DNA of 64,000 nt from Crocosphaera sp. GTDB lineage: Bacteria; Cyanobacteriota; Cyanobacteriia; Cyanobacteriales; Microcystaceae. Both the position numbers and the translations under genes were made by a program. The notes below the pieces were generated by a model. The model saw nothing but the letters and a program-made list of their open reading frames with translations, made no database searches and had not been told where the DNA came from. Positions 36,962-46,233 of this stretch are shown in pieces; the stretch's first letter is position 1, and every line of letters begins with the position of its first letter. The stretch covers positions 1 to 64,000 of the forward strand of contig JASJDD010000003.1 in NCBI GenBank assembly GCA_030065735.1, read 5' to 3'.

Positions 36962-38317
36962 ATGATCCTAAATGAAATCCCAAACATTTTCCCGAATAAT
37001 CTAAAAAAAGTATCGCAACTTTTGTCTAATCAATTAATTAACAAAGTTAATACTGATAGTCGAGATATTCAGAAAAATGACATTTTTGTTGCTTTAAAAG
37101 GGGATAAATTTGATGGACACTCTTTTGTTGATAATGCAATTTCCAAAGGAGCATTGGCTTTAATTGTTAATTATGAAGTGCCTGTAAAATCTACTAAGAA
37201 AATACCACAAATTGTTGTTAAAGATACCTTAAAGGCTTATCAAGAAATAGCAAATTGGTGGCGAAATAAAGTTCAGATTCCTATTATCGGAATTACGGGT
37301 TCTGTGGGTAAGACAACCACTAAAGAATTAATGGCTGCGGTGTTAGGGGTTTATGGAAATGTTCATAAAACCCAAGCAAACTATAATAATGAAATAGGAG
37401 TACCGAAAACCCTATTAGGATTAACAACGACTCATGACTACGCCGTTATTGAGATGGCCATGCGGGGAAGAGGCGAAATCGCCCTGTTAAGTCAAATTGC
37501 ACGTCCTACCATCGGCATCATTACCAATGTGGGAACAGCGCATATCGGACGACTGGGATCACGACAGGCGATCGCTGAGGCAAAATGTGAATTATTGGCT
37601 GAAATGCCTAAAGATAGCCTCGCTATTCTCAACCATGATGATCACCGATTGATGAAAACAGCAGCAACGGTGTGGCAAGGTAAAATCATGACTTATGGGT
37701 TGGAAGGGGGCGACATTACAGGAGAATTACTGGAAAATCAAGTATTAAGGGTAGAAGGGATGAATTTTCCCTTACCTTTACCCGGTCGTCACAATGCCTT
37801 GAATTATTTAGCTGCTCTGGCTGTGACTAAACAGTTAAACTTAGACTGGACTGTTTTGACTCAAGGAGTGAAAGTCAACCTTCCTCAAGGGCGATCGCAA
37901 AAGTATTCTTTACAAAACGATATTATTCTTCTAGACGAAACCTATAACGCTGGATTGGAATCCATGAAAGCAGCCCTACAACTGCTCAAAGATACTCCAG
38001 GAGAGCGTCATTTAGCGGTTTTAGGGACGATGAAGGAACTAGGGGACGCATCAGCCCAATTACATCGGGAAGTAGGGGAAATGGCTCAAAAATTGGGCAT
38101 TGACGGTCTGTTTATCTTAGTGGATGACACGCAAGCCAAAGCCATTGGGGAAGGGGTTAAGACCATTGAAACCGAGTCTTTTCTAACCCACGAAACATTA
38201 ATACAACGATTAACCCAAGTGATTAAACCCGGCGATCGCATTTTATTTAAAGCGTCTAATTCTGTCGGTTTGAAGCGTGTAGTGGAAGCAGTTCGTGGTG
38301 TAATGGATAATGAATAG
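36962..38317 (+). CDS. murF: UDP-N-acetylmuramoyl-tripeptide--D-alanyl-D-alanine ligase
   Basis: A Mur ligase of about 451 residues that adds D-Ala-D-Ala to the peptidoglycan precursor. It has the N-terminal VNTDSRDIQKNDIFVALKG and the ATP loop GITGSVGKTTTKELM. It also has TQANYNNEIGVP, VIEMAMRGRGEIA and the C-terminal domain with LLDETYNAGLESMKAAL. The ATG at 36962 is chosen; a TTG at 36875 would add 29 atypical residues and run through the CRP-type site. Confidence 0.95.
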   Translation: MILNEIPNIFPNNLKKVSQLLSNQLINKVNTDSRDIQKNDIFVALKGDKFDGHSFVDNAISKGALALIVNYEVPVKSTKKIPQIVVKDTLKAYQEIANWWRNKVQIPIIGITGSVGKTTTKELMAAVLGVYGNVHKTQANYNNEIGVPKTLLGLTTTHDYAVIEMAMRGRGEIALLSQIARPTIGIITNVGTAHIGRLGSRQAIAEAKCELLAEMPKDSLAILNHDDHRLMKTAATVWQGKIMTYGLEGGDITGELLENQVLRVEGMNFPLPLPGRHNALNYLAALAVTKQLNLDWTVLTQGVKVNLPQGRSQKYSLQNDIILLDETYNAGLESMKAALQLLKDTPGERHLAVLGTMKELGDASAQLHREVGEMAQKLGIDGLFILVDDTQAKAIGEGVKTIETESFLTHETLIQRLTQVIKPGDRILFKASNSVGLKRVVEAVRGVMDNE

Positions 38318-38336
38318 GGAAGAATTTTGCTAAAAA

Positions 38337-39305
38337 ATGAGTTATCAACAAGAGAAAGAATTAGCCTTGAGGATAGTCACAGAAGCAGCTAAACTCTGTC
38401 AACGAGTCCAACAAACTGAAGGGGGAAAAGCGGTTAAAAAGGCCGATACCAGTCCCGTAACGGTGGCAGATTTTGGCGCGCAAGCTATTTTATGTCAAGG
38501 GTTAATTGAAGCGTTTCCCGATGATCCTGTCATTGGAGAAGAAGATGCTACCCTCCTACAACAATCTGAGTTAGAAGGGGTACGCCAGCAAATTATTGAA
38601 CAGGTACAACAGAGTCTTCCCACCGCCACCCCAGACAATGTGATTGATTGGATCAACTGGGGTAACGGAAAAGTGGCGCAACGTTATTGGACGTTAGATC
38701 CTATTGATGGTACTAAAGGGTTTATTCGGGGAAACCAATACGCTGTGGCGTTGGCGTTAGTAGAAGGAGGAGAGGTGAAGTTAGGGGTGTTAGCTTGTCC
38801 TGCTTTTCCAAGAGAAAATGGCAGTAAAGGGGCGATTTTCTTGGCTATTCGGGGTCAAGGAGCGGTAGAAATGCCCTTAGAAGGGGGAAATCCTGAAATA
38901 ATTAAAGTTGATCCCTCGTCTAACTTTGAGCAGTTATATCGTATCGAAAGTGTGGAATCAATTCATAGCGATCGCAAAGTACAAACCGCGATCGATCAGC
39001 GTTTGGGGTTAACTTATGTAGCGAAACAGATGGATTCTTTGGCTAAATATGGGGCGATCGCCAAAGGAGATGCTCATCTTTATACTAGAGTGCCGTTACC
39101 TCAATTTAAAGGGAAAAAAGAGAATATCTGGGATCATGCTGCTGGAGTGATTCTTGTAGAAGAAGCAGGGGGCAAAGTGACAGATTTAGAGGGAAAACCT
39201 TTAGATTTTTCTGTGGGGACAAAATTAAGCAATAATTACGGTGTTTTGGCAACAAATGGGACGATTCATTCCCAAGTTTTAGCAGCGATTCAACAAGAAA
39301 AATAA
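38337..39305 (+). CDS. 3'(2'),5'-bisphosphate nucleotidase (inositol monophosphatase superfamily)
   Basis: A 322-residue phosphatase. The motifs VIGEED and WTLDPIDGTKGFIRG carry the metal ligands, and IWDHAAGVILVEEAGG is the third signature. The length and the TKGFIRG extension match the HAL2/CysQ-type enzymes that hydrolyse PAP to AMP in sulfur assimilation. It follows murF by 19 bases on the same strand. Confidence 0.92.
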   Translation: MSYQQEKELALRIVTEAAKLCQRVQQTEGGKAVKKADTSPVTVADFGAQAILCQGLIEAFPDDPVIGEEDATLLQQSELEGVRQQIIEQVQQSLPTATPDNVIDWINWGNGKVAQRYWTLDPIDGTKGFIRGNQYAVALALVEGGEVKLGVLACPAFPRENGSKGAIFLAIRGQGAVEMPLEGGNPEIIKVDPSSNFEQLYRIESVESIHSDRKVQTAIDQRLGLTYVAKQMDSLAKYGAIAKGDAHLYTRVPLPQFKGKKENIWDHAAGVILVEEAGGKVTDLEGKPLDFSVGTKLSNNYGVLATNGTIHSQVLAAIQQEK

Positions 39306-39306
39306 T

Positions 39307-39335
39307 TATAGCAGTTCCCATACTTGTAAGGTAAA
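39307..39335 (+). repeat. Family A left-end fragment
   Basis: Starts TATAGCAGTTCCCATAC and continues TTGTAAGGTA, then diverges. Only the left end of the element remains, just after the nucleotidase stop. Confidence 0.7.
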
Positions 39336-39424
39336 GAAGTTTAGCCACGCTTTAATTCTTCCTCTAGATCATCAAAGTGAACAACATATTATCTATAAAA
39401 TTTAGAATCCTCAGATGAAAATTG

Positions 39425-40315
39425 TTAATGTTGTTTTGAATCTAAATTATGCTCTGCAATACAATTTTCAATAATATCAAGCGACTGTTTTAGACGTTTA
39501 TGTCTCTGTTTTAAGCCTGCCATAAAAGTATCTTTTCCTAAAGCTAAACCGATAGGAAACAAAATAAAAGTAGCTAATTTTTCTGAGTCCAGGTTTTTAA
39601 TTAATTCAAAATCTCCAAAGTTTAACATATTTGCTATATACTGTATTGCTATGACCAAACTATCCCCAGAAATATATACGACCAAAAAAGATATAACAGA
39701 AGCAAATACAATAATAAAAACATTAATTTTTTTCCAATCATAATCTAAACTTAACATATCATCTTCTATGATATTTTTTATGATTTCATCTGCTTCTATG
39801 TTTAAATTATTATCATCTATGTTTCTAAGATTAAAAACATAGTCTTTAATCTTATCAAAAATTATATCTATTTGGTAAAAAGTGCCTTCAACAAATGAAT
39901 AAAATGTACCGAATCTTATGCCAAATATTGTAAAAGACAATTGAAAAATCAATAGAGAAACGCCACCAAATAAAATTAACCAGAGATTACTGTTTCTAAC
40001 CAGAAAACTAATAAAAAAAGATATAATTGAAAATAAAAATATCTGTTTATCTCTATTAGGCAACCAGAGAAAAGAAAACCAGATCATCTGTAACCGATTA
40101 GGTTTTTGATAAATATCAATAATAGACTGATTTATTCTATTATTACGACTTATTAAAGAATGTTCTTCTACTTCTTGTTTTCTAATTGCTTTCCGAAATT
40201 CTGTACGTATATATTGTTCAAATATTTTTTGATATTGGTTTTTTAACTTATATGCAGGTAAACTCATCAAATTACGAAAAACTAGATCAAATAGTTGTTC
40301 TTGACGATGCTTCAT
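39425..40315 (-). CDS. Unknown membrane protein
   Basis: A 296-residue protein I do not recognise. It has a basic helical N-terminus (EFRKAIRKQEVEEHSL), then about five hydrophobic segments. These include IFLFSIISFFISFLV, LWLILFGGVSLLIFQLSF, VFIIVFASVISFLVVYIS and LATFILFPIGLALG. A charged, Asp/Asn-rich loop lies at 165-190 and the tail is cytosolic and helical. No transporter or enzyme motif was seen, and it has no same-strand neighbour close by. Confidence 0.7.
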   Translation of the reverse strand: MKHRQEQLFDLVFRNLMSLPAYKLKNQYQKIFEQYIRTEFRKAIRKQEVEEHSLISRNNRINQSIIDIYQKPNRLQMIWFSFLWLPNRDKQIFLFSIISFFISFLVRNSNLWLILFGGVSLLIFQLSFTIFGIRFGTFYSFVEGTFYQIDIIFDKIKDYVFNLRNIDDNNLNIEADEIIKNIIEDDMLSLDYDWKKINVFIIVFASVISFLVVYISGDSLVIAIQYIANMLNFGDFELIKNLDSEKLATFILFPIGLALGKDTFMAGLKQRHKRLKQSLDIIENCIAEHNLDSKQH

Positions 40316-40544
40316 GATGATAACTCTCTTTTAAAGTTTGTATTAAAAACTATAGCAATATGATAAGACATTAAATATAAAAAACAAAAGAATGCTTTTG
40401 AAAAAAAGATTAAGATTTTTTTGATCATTCTAGTTACATTTTTTAAATTAAGAATTATGACAAAAAAGATTGATTAGTTCTTCCTCATTTCAAGGTTGAT
40501 TAGCAATTAATTATAATAAAGATAATGATTTATGGATAAATTTT

Positions 40545-42194
40545 ATGTCAACTGATAATCAATCAGGTTGTGGCTGTCTTCCTCTCATTGGATTAACGGC
40601 TATGGTAGTAGCAGGAAGTGCAGGAGCTTATTATTATTTTCAAGGAGAATTACCATTCCTGTCAAGTCAACCAATAACCCCTCTAATTGCAGCAGAAGTG
40701 ATTCCTGAATCAGCTTTTGCCAGTGGCTATTTTTCTACCAATGAGAAAGCTTGGCAACAGTTGTCTCAATATGGAAACCCTCAAGCTAAACAAGATATTC
40801 AAACTCGTATTGATCAATGGGATAACCAAACCCTTGCTAATCAAAACATTTCCTTTGAAAAAGATATTAAACCTTGGATGGATGGCGTAACAATTGCGTT
40901 AATTCCTCCTCAAGAAACATCTCCAATTTTTGAAAATTCCAATCCTTTGATTGTGATTGGTGTTAAGAATGAAACAAAAGCAAGGCAATTTTTTGATAAA
41001 CTTGAAAAGGAAGAAAATGTTACCTTAGAAACGAGAGAGTATCAAAAGATTACTATTAAAAAAGTAAGGAATCCTTCAGGAAAGAATTTTAGTTTTGCTT
41101 TTTTAGATAATCGCTTAGTGGTAGCTGAGAAAGGTTATATAATTGAGAGAGCGATTGATAGTTTTCAAGGAGCATCTTCTTACGCGGATAAACTCGAAGT
41201 ACAAGACTTATTAAAACAGTCTCTTTCTGTCAAAAATCCGCTTCTAACTATTTATATCCCTAATTATAAAATAACGATTGAACAGTTTTTAGATAATACC
41301 GATAAACCCATTCCAGAAACCAGCTTAAAACAGCTAGATGAAATCGAATCAATTGTAATCGGAATTGGTGCAGAAAAACAGGGATTACATTTACGAGCGA
41401 TCGCTAATCTTAACCCTGATCAAATTGATAAAATACCAGAGTCAGTGCAGGGAACTATCTTATCAGAATTTCCAGGAAAAACTTTCTTATTTGCTAATGG
41501 ACAAGGAATCGATCAAGGATGGAATCAATTAGTAGAAACGGCCAAAGAAGATAGAGAAGTTAATCGTTTGGTTAGAGACATTCGTAAGAGATTTCGTCGA
41601 ATTAATTTAGATGTAGATCGAGAAGTTTTTAACTGGATGAATGGAGAATTTGCATTAGGAATGATTGAGTTAGATCGAGGCGGAATTGCGAATTTAGGAG
41701 TGGGAGGAATGATGCTATTAGAAACAAGCGATCGCCAAACTGCTAATAATACTTTAGACAAATTAACAGAGTTAGCTAGTCGGAATGGGGGTGTTACTTT
41801 AAATAAAAAAAGTATGGAAGGAATTGAAGTAGTTGAATGGATGTTACCGTTACAAGGTATTGTTTTATCTTACGGATGGTTAAATAAGCAGAATTTAATG
41901 GTAACAGTTGGGACATCTTTTGAGATAATTCAAGAGTCAAAACAACAAGAAACCTTACTCAACAATCCAAACTTTAAAGAAATTAAATCCCTTTTACCGT
42001 CTAATAATTTAGGCTATTTCTATGTTGATTTTTCACAAATATCAGAACAATTGAATCAGCTTCCTATTGAGAGTTTGCCACCAGAAAGTGAACCCATTGT
42101 CAAGTCTGTGAAAGGGTTAGGAATGACTGTTAGTTTTCCTGATGATTCTACCAGTCAATTTGATGCAGTTTTGTCCATTAATTCTAGTTTCTAA
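40545..42194 (+). CDS. DUF3352 family protein
   Basis: A 549-residue protein with a short N-terminal membrane anchor (LPLIGLTAMVVAGSAGAYYY), then a large extracytoplasmic beta/alpha domain. Motifs LIAAEVIPESAFASGYFST, GNPQAKQDIQTRI and NLGYFYVDFSQI match the cyanobacterial DUF3352 family. Function is unknown; by topology it sits in the periplasm or thylakoid lumen. Its stop overlaps that of the convergent rhomboid gene by 4 bases. Confidence 0.88.
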   Translation: MSTDNQSGCGCLPLIGLTAMVVAGSAGAYYYFQGELPFLSSQPITPLIAAEVIPESAFASGYFSTNEKAWQQLSQYGNPQAKQDIQTRIDQWDNQTLANQNISFEKDIKPWMDGVTIALIPPQETSPIFENSNPLIVIGVKNETKARQFFDKLEKEENVTLETREYQKITIKKVRNPSGKNFSFAFLDNRLVVAEKGYIIERAIDSFQGASSYADKLEVQDLLKQSLSVKNPLLTIYIPNYKITIEQFLDNTDKPIPETSLKQLDEIESIVIGIGAEKQGLHLRAIANLNPDQIDKIPESVQGTILSEFPGKTFLFANGQGIDQGWNQLVETAKEDREVNRLVRDIRKRFRRINLDVDREVFNWMNGEFALGMIELDRGGIANLGVGGMMLLETSDRQTANNTLDKLTELASRNGGVTLNKKSMEGIEVVEWMLPLQGIVLSYGWLNKQNLMVTVGTSFEIIQESKQQETLLNNPNFKEIKSLLPSNNLGYFYVDFSQISEQLNQLPIESLPPESEPIVKSVKGLGMTVSFPDDSTSQFDAVLSINSSF

Positions 42195-42781
42195 GAATAG
42201 TATCGTTTTTCATTGGCGATTAATTTAGCTGCTAAAATTCCCCCTAAAAAACCAAATAAGTGGCCTTGCCAAGAAATTCCTGATGCTGTAGGTAACACTC
42301 CTAAGACTAATCCACCATAAAGAAAAGTGACTAAAACAGACATAAAGATAGAGACAAAATTGCGCTGAAAATAACCCCGTAATAGTAAAAATCCTAAGTA
42401 ACCAAAAATCAAAATACTAGCCCCAATATGAATAGAAGTGGGTGCAGCAAATAACCATACTCCTAAACCGCCTACTATCATAGTTAAGATAGTAACAATC
42501 CAGAAATCGCTAGTTTCTTGTAACATCACTAACCATCCCAAAACTAAAAAAGGTATGGTATTACTTATTAAATGGGGTAAATCTCCGTGCAGAAATGGAG
42601 CAAATAAAATACCTCGTAAACCAATTAAACTATGGGGTTGAATACCGTATTGATTTAACCTTCCTTTTAAAATAAAAACGTCAATAAGTTCGGTTATCCA
42701 AAAAATACTAACAAAACTACCTAAAATAGTAACTTGAGTTTTAACTTCGCGGGAAAGATTATTATTCGGTGAGTGACTCAT
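42191..42781 (-). CDS. Rhomboid-family intramembrane serine protease
   Basis: A 196-residue polytopic membrane protein with the rhomboid layout. It has GLRGILFAPFLHGDLPHLISN (L1 loop and the first His-Asn region, here cut by a loop), IHIGASILIFGYLG with the catalytic Ser in GAS, and SWQGHLFGFLGG with the catalytic His. The usual GxSG reads GASI, so the oxyanion surroundings differ slightly. Substrate unknown. Confidence 0.87.
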   Translation of the reverse strand: MSHSPNNNLSREVKTQVTILGSFVSIFWITELIDVFILKGRLNQYGIQPHSLIGLRGILFAPFLHGDLPHLISNTIPFLVLGWLVMLQETSDFWIVTILTMIVGGLGVWLFAAPTSIHIGASILIFGYLGFLLLRGYFQRNFVSIFMSVLVTFLYGGLVLGVLPTASGISWQGHLFGFLGGILAAKLIANEKRYYS

Positions 42782-42868
42782 AGGATTTATAGTAAAATTA
42801 TCTTATTAACAATCATAGCGATTGAACCTAGATTTTGTCTAAATATTTTGATTCAACCAATAACTGAA

Positions 42869-43228
42869 ATGGATTTTATTGAAGTGACGGGTATTCGTTG
42901 TTACGGTTATACAGGCTATTTACCTGAAGAGCAAGTTTTGGGACAATGGTTTGAAGTGGATTTAATTTTAGGGGTTGATTTAAAGGATGCTGGTATGAGT
43001 GATAACCTTGATGATACCTCAGATTATCGACAGGCGATCGCCATTGTTAAACATCATATTAAAACCACAAAAGTTGCTCTTGTGGAAAGGTTAACAGAAA
43101 TGATTGCTCACGAAATTCTTACTTTATCAAAGGTTAATCAAGTTAGGATAAGATTAACGAAAGTTTCTCCTCCTATTCCTGATTTTGGCGGTAAAATTAC
43201 TATTGATATTACTCGCACAAAAGCTTAG
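42869..43228 (+). CDS. folB: Dihydroneopterin aldolase
   Basis: A 119-residue enzyme of folate synthesis, cleaving dihydroneopterin to hydroxymethyl-dihydropterin. It has VTGIRCYGYTGYLPEEQ, DTSDYRQAI, LVERLTEMIA and VRIRLTKVSPPIP, all diagnostic. The start is set at the ATG at 42869 (MDFIEVTGIRCYG). An upstream in-frame ATG at 42773 would add an unlikely 32-residue tail overlapping the rhomboid start. Confidence 0.93.
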   Translation: MDFIEVTGIRCYGYTGYLPEEQVLGQWFEVDLILGVDLKDAGMSDNLDDTSDYRQAIAIVKHHIKTTKVALVERLTEMIAHEILTLSKVNQVRIRLTKVSPPIPDFGGKITIDITRTKA

Positions 43229-43530
43229 TTATTGATCCCTACATTTTTCAAGATTAAAAAATATTGATTTATCTAGAATGTCGGGCGAAGACCCCCGTTA
43301 CACGAACGTTAGCGGTGGGATGAAGCCCGACCAATAAACGAAATTGCGTAGCATCCATATTTTAGCCCTTCGACTACGCTCAGGGCTAACACCTCGACTT
43401 CGCTCGGTGTTAGCAACTTCTTGGTGAGCGCATCCTACCGCCGTAAGACGGCGGTAGGGTCGCATCCGCTTTTTGGTCAAACTAGAAAACTCTGTGTTAA
43501 ACTATATTTAGGCTATTAAGGTTAGCATAA

Positions 43531-44703
43531 ATGTTAGTCCTAGAGTTCAAAGTCAGAGCCAAAAAACATCGATATATAGCGATAGATGAGGCAATACGCA
43601 CGGCTCAGTTTGTCCAAAATAAATGTTTGCGCCTTTGGATGGACAATGAAAAGGTGAACAAGTATGACCTCAATAAGTATTGTCGTGTACTAGCCCATGA
43701 TTTTGACTTTGCTAATAAGCTAAACTCACAAGCTAGACAGTCTAGTGCTGAAAGAACATGGTCAGCTATTTCTCGTTTTTACGACAACTGCAAACGGAAG
43801 ATTCCAGGCAAAAAAGGTTTTCCAAAGTTTAAGAAAAATTGCCGTTCAGTAGAATACAAAACTACAGGATGGAAGTTGGATTTAACTACCAGGAAAGCCA
43901 TTACTTTTACTGATAAAAACAACATCGGCAAACTTAAGTTAGTAGGAACTTACGACTTAAACTTTTACCCGATTGAATCTATCAAACGAGTAAGATTAAT
44001 TCGTAGGGCTGATGGCTACTATTGCCAGTTCATCTTGTCAGTTGACGTAAAAATAGATACTGAACCAGCTAATAGTATAATCGGCTTAGATGTGGGGTTA
44101 GAATCATTTTACACCGACCAAAATGGTAATAAGATTGATAACCCTAGATTCTTAAGAAAAGGAGAAAAGAAACTTAAAAGACTTCAAAGAAAACTATCTA
44201 GAAAAAAGAAAGGATCTTCTAACAGAAGAAAAGCTAGACAGCGATTAGCTAAAGCTCACCTTAAAATAAGTAGGCAACGTAAAGACTTTGCTGTGAAGTT
44301 AGCAAGGTGCGTGGTTCACTCTAACGATGTGATAGCTTATGAAGATTTAAGGATTAAAAACTTAGTTAAAAATCATTGTCTAGCTAAATCAATTAACGAT
44401 GCTGCATGGTATCAATTTCGTCTTTGGCTTGAGTATTTAGGAGAAAAACACGGCAAAGTAACTATCGCTGTACCACCCCAATTTACCAGTCAAAATTGTT
44501 CTGATTGTGGTGATAAAGTTAAAAAATCTCTATCTACAAGGACTCATATTTGTGCTTGTGGATGTCAGTTAGATAGAGACGAAAACGCTGCACGCAACAT
44601 CTTAAAACTTGGATTAAGTACCGCAGGGCATTCGGGAACTTGGCTACTCGCGCATTCCCATGCCGAGGAAACCTCGGCGGGGTCGCTCGTCAAGATAGCC
44701 TAA
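43531..44703 (+). CDS. tnpB: TnpB RNA-guided nuclease (IS200/IS605 accessory, Cas12 ancestor)
   Basis: A 390-residue TnpB with all catalytic residues. RuvC-I is IIGLDVG (D187), RuvC-II is IAYEDLRIKNL (E271), and RuvC-III is DRDENAARN (D350). The zinc ribbon has C323/C326 and CACGC at 341-345. An N-terminal helix-turn-helix-like region and the basic linker KKLKRLQRKLSRKKKG precede it. TnpB cuts DNA guided by an RNA made from the 3' end of its own gene and right end, which helps the element persist. The C-terminal 30 residues overlap the RNA region. Confidence 0.94.
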   Translation: MLVLEFKVRAKKHRYIAIDEAIRTAQFVQNKCLRLWMDNEKVNKYDLNKYCRVLAHDFDFANKLNSQARQSSAERTWSAISRFYDNCKRKIPGKKGFPKFKKNCRSVEYKTTGWKLDLTTRKAITFTDKNNIGKLKLVGTYDLNFYPIESIKRVRLIRRADGYYCQFILSVDVKIDTEPANSIIGLDVGLESFYTDQNGNKIDNPRFLRKGEKKLKRLQRKLSRKKKGSSNRRKARQRLAKAHLKISRQRKDFAVKLARCVVHSNDVIAYEDLRIKNLVKNHCLAKSINDAAWYQFRLWLEYLGEKHGKVTIAVPPQFTSQNCSDCGDKVKKSLSTRTHICACGCQLDRDENAARNILKLGLSTAGHSGTWLLAHSHAEETSAGSLVKIA

Positions 44704-44824
44704 ACGCTTTGGGAGAGGATACCTCTACTTTTTCAGGAGAAATCCTGTCTGAGCAAGTAATCTCGCTGAACAAAGAATCCCCCGTTACAGCGACGAGAGG
44801 AGCGCGGGCGGTGGGAGTCGTCAA
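44600..44824 (+). ncRNA. reRNA/omega-RNA scaffold at the TnpB 3' end
   Basis: The region from the last tnpB codons to the right end is GC-richer than its surroundings and has stems such as GCCGAGG/CCTCGGC and AGGAG/CTCCT-type pairs. It ends in the CCCCCGTTACA...CGGTGGGA motif and TCAA. TnpB guide RNAs end at the right end, with the guide being the flanking bases, here about 44825-44844. Exact 5' end unknown. Confidence 0.6.
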
Positions 44825-45141
44825 AGTATTAATTGAACTAATCTAGAGAAAACTGGGTGTATTCACTAATTTACAGTGGTGTTGAGGATAACATTTTTCT
44901 AGAAAAAATGATCACAGATTGAGGAAATATTAAGCGGTGTAACCTAGTTGAATTAAGAATTATAGCAATTTTTAAAAGTTGTTTTTTTGATTCCAATCCC
45001 AGAAAATACTTAGTATGGGTAAATTTTAGCAAAATGTTCCGTGTTTATCACCAAGCAAAATGTATCTCTAATCTGTCACATTAATGATAGAAAGGTTGTC
45101 TAATGATGATAACCAATAATTCTTAAACATCACTTAATGGT
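44825..45141. other. Intergenic stretch after the TnpB element
   Basis: AT-rich, with no convincing gene or repeat. The first 20 bases are the predicted guide segment of the TnpB RNA. Confidence 0.45.
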
Positions 45142-45369
45142 TTGACTTTAAAATTACTTAGGGATTTTACAAAAATGAGATCACCAATAAACTTATGGCG
45201 TTTTAAACATATCGGAATTGCTATTTGGACTTATCTTAACCAACCTTTATTTGATCGCAATCAACCTATGGTTTGGGAAACGAAACGTTTTTGGTATTTA
45301 TACAAAATCCAACTTTTAGAAAATTGTTTTTTAAAAGACGGTACCTCTCAAACCTATTATACTCAATAA
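45142..45369 (+). CDS. Small unknown protein
   Basis: A 75-residue frame, or 64 residues from an internal ATG at 45175 (MRSPINLWRFKHIGIAIWTY). Rich in Trp, Tyr and Phe with basic ends. I do not recognise a family. Amino-acid composition looks protein-like, and it is followed by a family A repeat right after its stop. It may be a short membrane-associated protein or a spurious frame. Confidence 0.4.
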   Translation: MTLKLLRDFTKMRSPINLWRFKHIGIAIWTYLNQPLFDRNQPMVWETKRFWYLYKIQLLENCFLKDGTSQTYYTQ

Positions 45370-45376
45370 TAGATTA

Positions 45377-45530
45377 TATAGCAGTTCCCATACTTGTGAG
45401 GTACAAACTTTTCTAGTTTTGGGAGTTCGGAAGTTCAGGAGTTCAGGGGTTCGGGAGGGCAGGTTTCGCCCGATGCTCCCCAGCAGAAGTTGAATATTAG
45501 GTGTACCTTATGAGTCCAGGAAATGCTATA
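45377..45530 (+). repeat. MITE-like repeat family A, full copy 5
   Basis: A 154-bp copy, TATAGCAGTTCCCATAC to CCAGGAAATGCTATA. It ends 19 bases before the DUF3318 gene. Confidence 0.88.
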
Positions 45531-45549
45531 GGGTTTTAGCTATTTTTTT

Positions 45550-46155
45550 ATGAGTATTGATAGTGAGATTAGCCGTTTATTAGATATTATGCCTGCTTCT
45601 GGGAGAATGTTAACAAAAATTGTTAGCAAACCTCAGCAGTCAAAGGTTATTGATGCACCATTTGCGTCCCCTTGGAATCGAGAAAGCCGTCCTATTTATA
45701 TTAACTTTGATTTATGGCGACGGCTACCAAGAGGCCAACGAGATTTATTAATATTAAGGGCAACCAGTCGTTTAATTAATATTCGTTGGTTTAAACCCGA
45801 TGTTAACCAGTTTATTGTCTTAGCTGGAACCATCGGATTAATGGTGGAAACTAGCCAAGGAGATGCTATAGGAATGTTAATTGCTGGTGGTTTAACGGCC
45901 ATTTCCGTTAGACAAATTTGGCGAGATAATCGCAGTGTTCAACGAGAATTGGATACAGATGAAGCTGCCATAAAAGTTTCCTTAAGACGAGGTTATACAG
46001 AGGTAGAAGCTGCTCAAAATCTTCTCGAAGGGATAGAAAATGCTGCTAAAATAGAAGGCCGTTCTATTTTAAATTTTACTGAATTGATTCGCACTCAACA
46101 CCTTAAATACTTGGCTAATCTTTCTAATATTGATTTACCTACAGAGATTAACTAA
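45550..46155 (+). CDS. DUF3318 family protein
   Basis: A 201-residue cyanobacterial protein: LLDIMPASGRMLTKIVSKP, PIYINFDLWRRLPRGQRDLL and RELDTDEAAIKVSLRRGYT are the family pattern. A weak hydrophobic pair at about 95-125 (IVLAGTIGLMV; AIGMLIAGGLTAIS) suggests membrane association. Function unknown. The family A repeat just upstream may supply its leader. Confidence 0.85.
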   Translation: MSIDSEISRLLDIMPASGRMLTKIVSKPQQSKVIDAPFASPWNRESRPIYINFDLWRRLPRGQRDLLILRATSRLINIRWFKPDVNQFIVLAGTIGLMVETSQGDAIGMLIAGGLTAISVRQIWRDNRSVQRELDTDEAAIKVSLRRGYTEVEAAQNLLEGIENAAKIEGRSILNFTELIRTQHLKYLANLSNIDLPTEIN

Positions 46156-46233
46156 AGTTAAATAGATCGTAGAAGGAGAATTTTTGACTGAATGATATAA
46201 TTAAAATGTATTTGAGAAAACCTTGTCATCTTT

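Larger units (their letters stand above)
43280..44824 (+). mobile_element. TnpB-only IS200/IS605-type element
   Basis: Tentative bounds. The left side has a GTCGGGC/GCCCGAC hairpin (43280-43331) and a CCTACCGCC/GGCGGTAGG hairpin (43434-43458). The right end closes with CGGTGGGAGTCGTCAA at 44809-44824. Both sides share the motif CCCCCGTTACA followed later by CGGTGGGA. No TnpA is present, so it is non-autonomous. The left-hand motif could instead be a relic of a separate element. The double hairpin at 43364-43411 (AGCCCT/AGGGCT and AACACC/GGTGTT) lies within it. Confidence 0.6.

Noticed and set aside
43298-43480. A 60-codon minus-strand frame
   Set aside because: It is made almost wholly of hairpins and palindromes flanking the TnpB element; no protein-like composition.
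44640-44846. A 68-codon frame overlapping the end of tnpB
   Set aside because: It lies in the guide-RNA region and right end of the element; the open frame is a by-product of GC-rich RNA sequence.
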